Part shown: positions 6,014-8,878 of the stretch, piece by piece
How the letters are laid out: every line of letters starts with the position of its first letter
How positions within the stretch are numbered: the first letter of the stretch is position 1
Assembly: GCA_900757205.1 (NCBI GenBank)
Contig: CAAENA010000085.1
Span: 1 to 8,878 of the forward strand
DNA from: an uncultured Collinsella sp.
GTDB taxonomy: Bacteria > Actinomycetota > Coriobacteriia > Coriobacteriales > Coriobacteriaceae
Direction: 5' to 3'
DNA length: 8,878 nt
The notes under the pieces: generated by a model
What the model was told of the DNA's origin: nothing
Seen by the model: only the letters and a program-made list of their open reading frames with translations
Databases searched by the model: none
Program-made: the position numbers and the translations under genes

Positions 6014-6074
6014 GGATGGATTTTGTTGTGTAGGGGCGGTTGTGCGGAGTCAAATCCATCCCTCCGCACAACCG
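6014..6074 (-). promoter_or_regulatory. Two overlapping stems between EIIBC and the KbaZ-like gene
   Basis: Stem A pairs CGGTTGTGCGGAG (6037-6049) with CTCCGCACAACCG (6062-6074), 13 perfect base pairs. Stem B pairs GGATGGATTT (6014-6023) with AAATCCATCC (6052-6061), 10 perfect base pairs. One strand of B fills almost the whole loop of A. The two therefore compete or form a strained pseudoknot in the RNA. The element starts 14 bases after the EIIBC stop codon and could be a processing, attenuation or switching structure. No clear T-rich run follows stem A. Confidence 0.6.
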
Positions 6075-6088
6075 GAGTCCTTAAAGGT

Positions 6089-7561
6089 TTACTTGGCCTG
6101 CTTATCGAGCGTGGGCTTCATGGCAATCAGGATTGCAGCGGCGACCACGGAGCCAATCACGATGTCCAGGCAGAACAGCGCGACGTTGTTGGTGGCAAGG
6201 GCGACGATAAAGCCACCGTGTGGGACGTAGCAGTCGATACCCTGGAAGGCGGCGAGTGCCGCACCCACGGCAGAGCCGATGCAGATGCCGGGCAGGGTGT
6301 GGCCAAGGTCCTTGACCGCGAAGGGGATAGCGCCCTCGGTGATGCCGATGCAGCCCATGAACAGTGCGGAGATACCCATCTGGCGATCGGCGTCATCGAA
6401 CTTGTTCTTGGCAATGAGCGCTGCAAGACCGCAGGCAATCGGGGGAATGGCGACGGCGACGCGGAACATACCGTTGGGGCCATAGATGCCGGAGGCCATG
6501 ATGGCCATAGTAAAGGTCGAAGCGGTCTTATTGATGGGGCCACCCATATCGAAGGCGGTCATAACGCCAATGACCAGGCCCAGGACGACGGCGGAGCCGC
6601 CCTGCAGGCTACCGAGCACGCTGGTGAGCCAATCCATCACAAAGCCAAGCGGCGTGGCCAGGATGTAGATGTAGGCCATGCCCAGGACGAGCGAGGTCAG
6701 AATCGGGATGATCAGGATCGGCATGATGGTCTGGATGGTGTTGTTGACCTTCCAGGTCTTCATCCAGCGGACAAAGTAACCGCAGATGACAGCCATGATC
6801 ATGGCGCCCAAGAAGCCAGTCGAAACGCTGTTGCCGCTCGGAGTAACGACTGCGTTGTTGACCAGGTAGCCCAGGACAAAACCGGGGGCGAGCGCGGGCT
6901 TGCCGGCCATCGAGTAGGAGATGTAAGCCGCAAGCACCGGGATCATCATGGAGATGCCGGCCATGCCGATGGTGTTAAGACTCACCATCAGCGGATTCGT
7001 AACCTCCATGCCGTTGGCGCCGGCGGTACCGGATGCCAACGAGAAGGCGAGGAACACGCCACCGATAACGACAATGGGGATAAAATAGGAAACGCCGGTA
7101 TTGAATGCATTGAGCAGCGTCTTGCCAGGATCGGCAAAGATAGACTGCTTGGACGCCGGTGTCGGGGCCTGCGGGGCAGCGGAGACGGCCTTCTTCTCTG
7201 CCTTGGCCTCGGCCTTGGGCGCGTCAACGGCGCCACCCGTCGCCTTGATGATCTCAACAGCCTGGTCGATGATCTTGACCGGATCGGCGATCACATCGGA
7301 AGTACCGACCTTGAGGAACTTGCCCTCGGCCATCTTCTGCTCAAAACGGTCCTCGTTCTCGACACCCACGTCGACGGACTCCAGGACCAGGTCGGCGGAG
7401 TCCACGTCTTCCTGCGTGAGCTCATTCTCGATACCCAGGCCACCCTGAGCCTCGACCTTGCACTCGATGCCACGGGCGGCGCATTCATCCTGAATCGCCT
7501 TCTGGGCCATATACGTGTGGGCAATACCCACGGTACAGGCGGCAACGCCTACGATCTTCAT
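6089..7561 (-). CDS. PTS fructose-family transporter subunit EIIBC
   Basis: This 490-aa membrane protein imports a sugar and phosphorylates it during transport. The N-terminal EIIB domain (about 1-108) has the phosphorylated Cys9 in ACTVGIAHTYMAQ. The usual family loop is CPTGIAHT, so the proline is replaced by threonine. An Ala/Lys/Pro-rich linker (about 109-138) leads into an EIIC domain (about 145-485) with many hydrophobic membrane segments. The EIIC domain carries the family motifs FDMGGPINKTAS (337-348), GITEGAIPFAVKD (406-418) and VPHGGFIVAL (446-455). It has no EIIA domain, which is supplied by the last gene of the operon. The frame is open further upstream, but MKIVGVAAC is the conserved family start and has an AGAGGG ribosome binding site. 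The family includes carriers for fructose and for other sugars such as mannosylglycerate, so the substrate is not fixed by this match. Confidence 0.93.
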   Translation of the reverse strand: MKIVGVAACTVGIAHTYMAQKAIQDECAARGIECKVEAQGGLGIENELTQEDVDSADLVLESVDVGVENEDRFEQKMAEGKFLKVGTSDVIADPVKIIDQAVEIIKATGGAVDAPKAEAKAEKKAVSAAPQAPTPASKQSIFADPGKTLLNAFNTGVSYFIPIVVIGGVFLAFSLASGTAGANGMEVTNPLMVSLNTIGMAGISMMIPVLAAYISYSMAGKPALAPGFVLGYLVNNAVVTPSGNSVSTGFLGAMIMAVICGYFVRWMKTWKVNNTIQTIMPILIIPILTSLVLGMAYIYILATPLGFVMDWLTSVLGSLQGGSAVVLGLVIGVMTAFDMGGPINKTASTFTMAIMASGIYGPNGMFRVAVAIPPIACGLAALIAKNKFDDADRQMGISALFMGCIGITEGAIPFAVKDLGHTLPGICIGSAVGAALAAFQGIDCYVPHGGFIVALATNNVALFCLDIVIGSVVAAAILIAMKPTLDKQAK

Positions 7562-7644
7562 TGCTTCCCTCTTTTCATAGAGTTGCGTGCGCAAGACACC
7601 GTTTGCGGAGGCCTCCGGAGCATCCCCTGCCGTTTGGACTTGCT

Positions 7645-7660
7645 GTCTTTTCGACAAGAC
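7645..7660. promoter_or_regulatory. LacI-type operator palindrome
   Basis: GTCTTTTCGACAAGAC is palindromic at 14 of 16 positions and has the central CG typical of LacI-family operators. It begins immediately downstream of the predicted -10 box of the minus-strand operon promoter, so a bound repressor would cover the start site. The divergent LacI-family gene is its probable partner. Confidence 0.55.
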
Positions 7661-7661
7661 C

Positions 7662-7691
7662 AATATAGGTGCTTAATTTTCTTAATGCCAG
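7662..7691 (-). promoter_or_regulatory. Predicted promoter of the six-gene sugar operon
   Basis: On the minus strand, CTGGCA (7691-7686, four of six to TTGACA) and TATATT (7667-7662, five of six to TATAAT) are separated by 18 bases. The start site would fall near 7655, inside the operator palindrome, giving a leader of roughly 95 bases before the EIIBC start codon. Confidence 0.5.
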
Positions 7692-7721
7692 CTTATTTCG
7701 GTAAACGCGCAGGTCAGAGCG

Positions 7722-7754
7722 TTGGTTACGCTATTTAGTTATGCGTTTAACCAA
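7722..7754. repeat. TTGGTTA/TAACCAA inverted repeat
   Basis: TTGGTTA (7722-7728) is the exact reverse complement of TAACCAA (7748-7754), 19 bases apart, and CGC/GCG lie just inside each arm with a two-base offset. AGCGT/ACGCT (7718-7722 and 7728-7732) overlaps it. Position upstream of the -35 region of the operon suggests a second regulatory site, but this is not certain. Confidence 0.35.
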
Positions 7755-7976
7755 AAATGAATCCTGCGATTTTACCCTCGATTTCAAAAGTCAAGAAGTA
7801 TTTGATTTTCTCGGTAGACGGCAGATGCGCATGCCGGTCACAAATTTCGACCCCACCCGTATACCGCATTTGTTGCATACTCATATGAAAGGAAAAGGTC
7901 GCTCACCGAAGCGTATCCCTCACCAAGACTCAAAGTCATCATGTTGGAAAATGCTCATCTGTCGGAAGGAGTCGCT

Positions 7977-8878
7977 GTGGCAAAACAGCGCGTTACGATC
8001 GCAGACGTCGCTCGAGAGGCGGGAACCTCGACGGCAAGCGTCTCGTATTACCTCAACGACAAACGAGAATAGCTTAGCGAAAAGACGCAGAACAAAATCG
8101 CGCGCGTCATTAAGGAACTCGGATACGTTCCCAACGCCCAAGCGCAGACGCTCACCGGCAAGCAAACCCACGTCATCGCCATCATCATTTTGGATAACAC
8201 CAACAAATGGGCGGGGCTCGTTCTCAATGGCATGGAGCAGGTCATGCTCCCCGCGGGCTACCAGACGGTCGTTTGCACGAGCAACTTTAACCCCGAGACC
8301 GAGCTCATGTACGTCGACAAGATGCTCTCGCTGGGCGTCGATGGCTTTATCATCCAGCCCACGGCAAACTTCAAAGCCGTGCACGACCGCATTAGACGCG
8401 CCGGCAAGCCGGTCGTCTTTTTCGATGCGGCCATCTATAGCCCAGGTACCAGCTGGATCAAAACCAACCTTTACGACGGCGTGTACAACGCCACACAGGC
8501 ACTCCTCGACGCCGGCTACGAAGATTTCTTTTCCATTGCCGCCAACATGACCGAGATGCGCACCCGCATGGAGCGTTTTCAGGGGTATGCCGAGGCGCTG
8601 GCAGCGAACGGACAGCTCTACAAAGCGATTCCCATCGACCACAACAAGCCGTCAATCAACGAGCTTACCGAGTACTTTAAATTCAAGTTTAATCCCGCCA
8701 AGCGTACGCTCATCTTTGTCCAAAACCAATGGGCGCTCCCCCGCGTCTACAAGGCACTTCAGCCCATGGCCCATCTGCTTCCGCAGCAAATCGGCCTTTT
8801 GGGACTCAACTGCGAAGACTGGACTAATCTCACCACACCGACCGTCTCCACCATCATCGAGCCCGTCGACCAGGAAGG
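7977..8878 (+). pseudogene. LacI-family transcriptional regulator interrupted by TAG (3' end outside window)
   Basis: The GTG start at 7977 has a strong GGAAGGAG site (7964-7971) five bases upstream. It opens a classic LacI helix-turn-helix, VTIADVAREAGTSTASVSYY (6-25). At codon 32 (8070-8072) a TAG interrupts the domain, directly before LSEKTQNKI, where relatives normally have a lysine or arginine. The same frame then stays open to the window end, about 268 codons. It continues with the hinge region and the periplasmic-binding-like effector domain (for example VIAIIILDNTNKWAGLVLNG). A single AAG-to-TAG change would explain this. The 31-residue product would lack helix 3 and the hinge and could not act as a normal repressor. 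Readthrough, a sequencing error, or an effector-domain fragment from ATG 8232 are alternatives. An intact version would regulate the divergent sugar operon. Confidence 0.88.

Larger units (their letters stand above)
7562..7976. other. Divergent intergenic region between operon and LacI-type regulator
   Basis: About 415 bases without a convincing gene. It contains the operon promoter and operator (7645-7691), an inverted repeat (7722-7754) and the ribosome binding site of the regulator (7964-7971). A plus-strand open frame beginning at 7741 crosses the regulator out of frame and gives an arginine/serine-rich, unfamily-like protein, so it is not taken as a gene. A clear plus-strand promoter for the regulator was not found. 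Confidence 0.7.

Noticed and set aside
4604..7738. Plus-strand open frame of 1044 codons opposite EIIBC and the KbaZ-like gene
   Set aside because: It is antisense to two strongly conserved genes, has low-complexity His/Asp/Gly-rich composition with no family features, and arises from the G/C-rich codon bias of the real genes.
8070..8072. TAG recoded as pyrrolysine
   Set aside because: The position normally holds an ordinary lysine or arginine in LacI proteins, no recoding element or pyrrolysine genes are seen, and a point mutation is simpler.
7741..8550. Plus-strand open frame of 269 codons overlapping the LacI gene
   Set aside because: It is out of frame with the LacI motifs, rich in Ser/Arg/Pro, lacks a good ribosome binding site, and the other frame has an unmistakable LacI fold sequence.

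Overview
The window looks like chromosomal DNA from a high-GC gut Actinomycete of the Coriobacteriia, most probably Collinsella or a close relative. This is judged from GC-rich third codon positions, the gene content and the intergenic repeats; no database search was possible.

Layout: positions 1-106 hold the 3' end of an unrecognised gene. Positions 107-584 are non-coding and rich in repeats: a perfect 26-bp inverted repeat, one copy of a 48-bp repeat that recurs at 1436-1483, and a dense cluster of TCTCTCTAA/TTAGAGAGA motifs that may partly be a decayed gene. A promoterless 3' gene remnant (564-704) runs convergently into a HAD-family phosphatase gene (701-1351, minus). Positions 1565-7561 are one minus-strand operon of six genes. 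In transcription order these are a PTS fructose-family EIIBC, a GatZ/KbaZ-family protein, a 227-aa transaldolase, the N- and C-terminal halves of a split transketolase, and a separate PTS EIIA. A strong hairpin at 1490-1522 ends the operon. Divergently, 7977-8878 encodes a LacI-family regulator that runs off the window and is interrupted by an in-frame TAG inside its helix-turn-helix domain.

Together the operon reads as a sugar import and processing module. EIIA and EIIBC would import and phosphorylate a hexose-like sugar. The KbaZ-like protein would act on the resulting ketose phosphate. Transaldolase and transketolase would pass the product into the non-oxidative pentose phosphate pathway. 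The window lacks a 1-phosphofructokinase and the catalytic KbaY/GatY aldolase, so the usual fructose or tagatose routes are incomplete here. The substrate is unknown.

Regulation: a near-perfect 16-bp palindrome with a central CG, typical of LacI-family operators, overlaps the expected start site of the operon promoter. The divergent LacI gene is the obvious candidate repressor, and its nonsense codon may leave the operon derepressed in this strain. Several long perfect hairpins lie between operon genes, including one junction with two overlapping, mutually exclusive stems.
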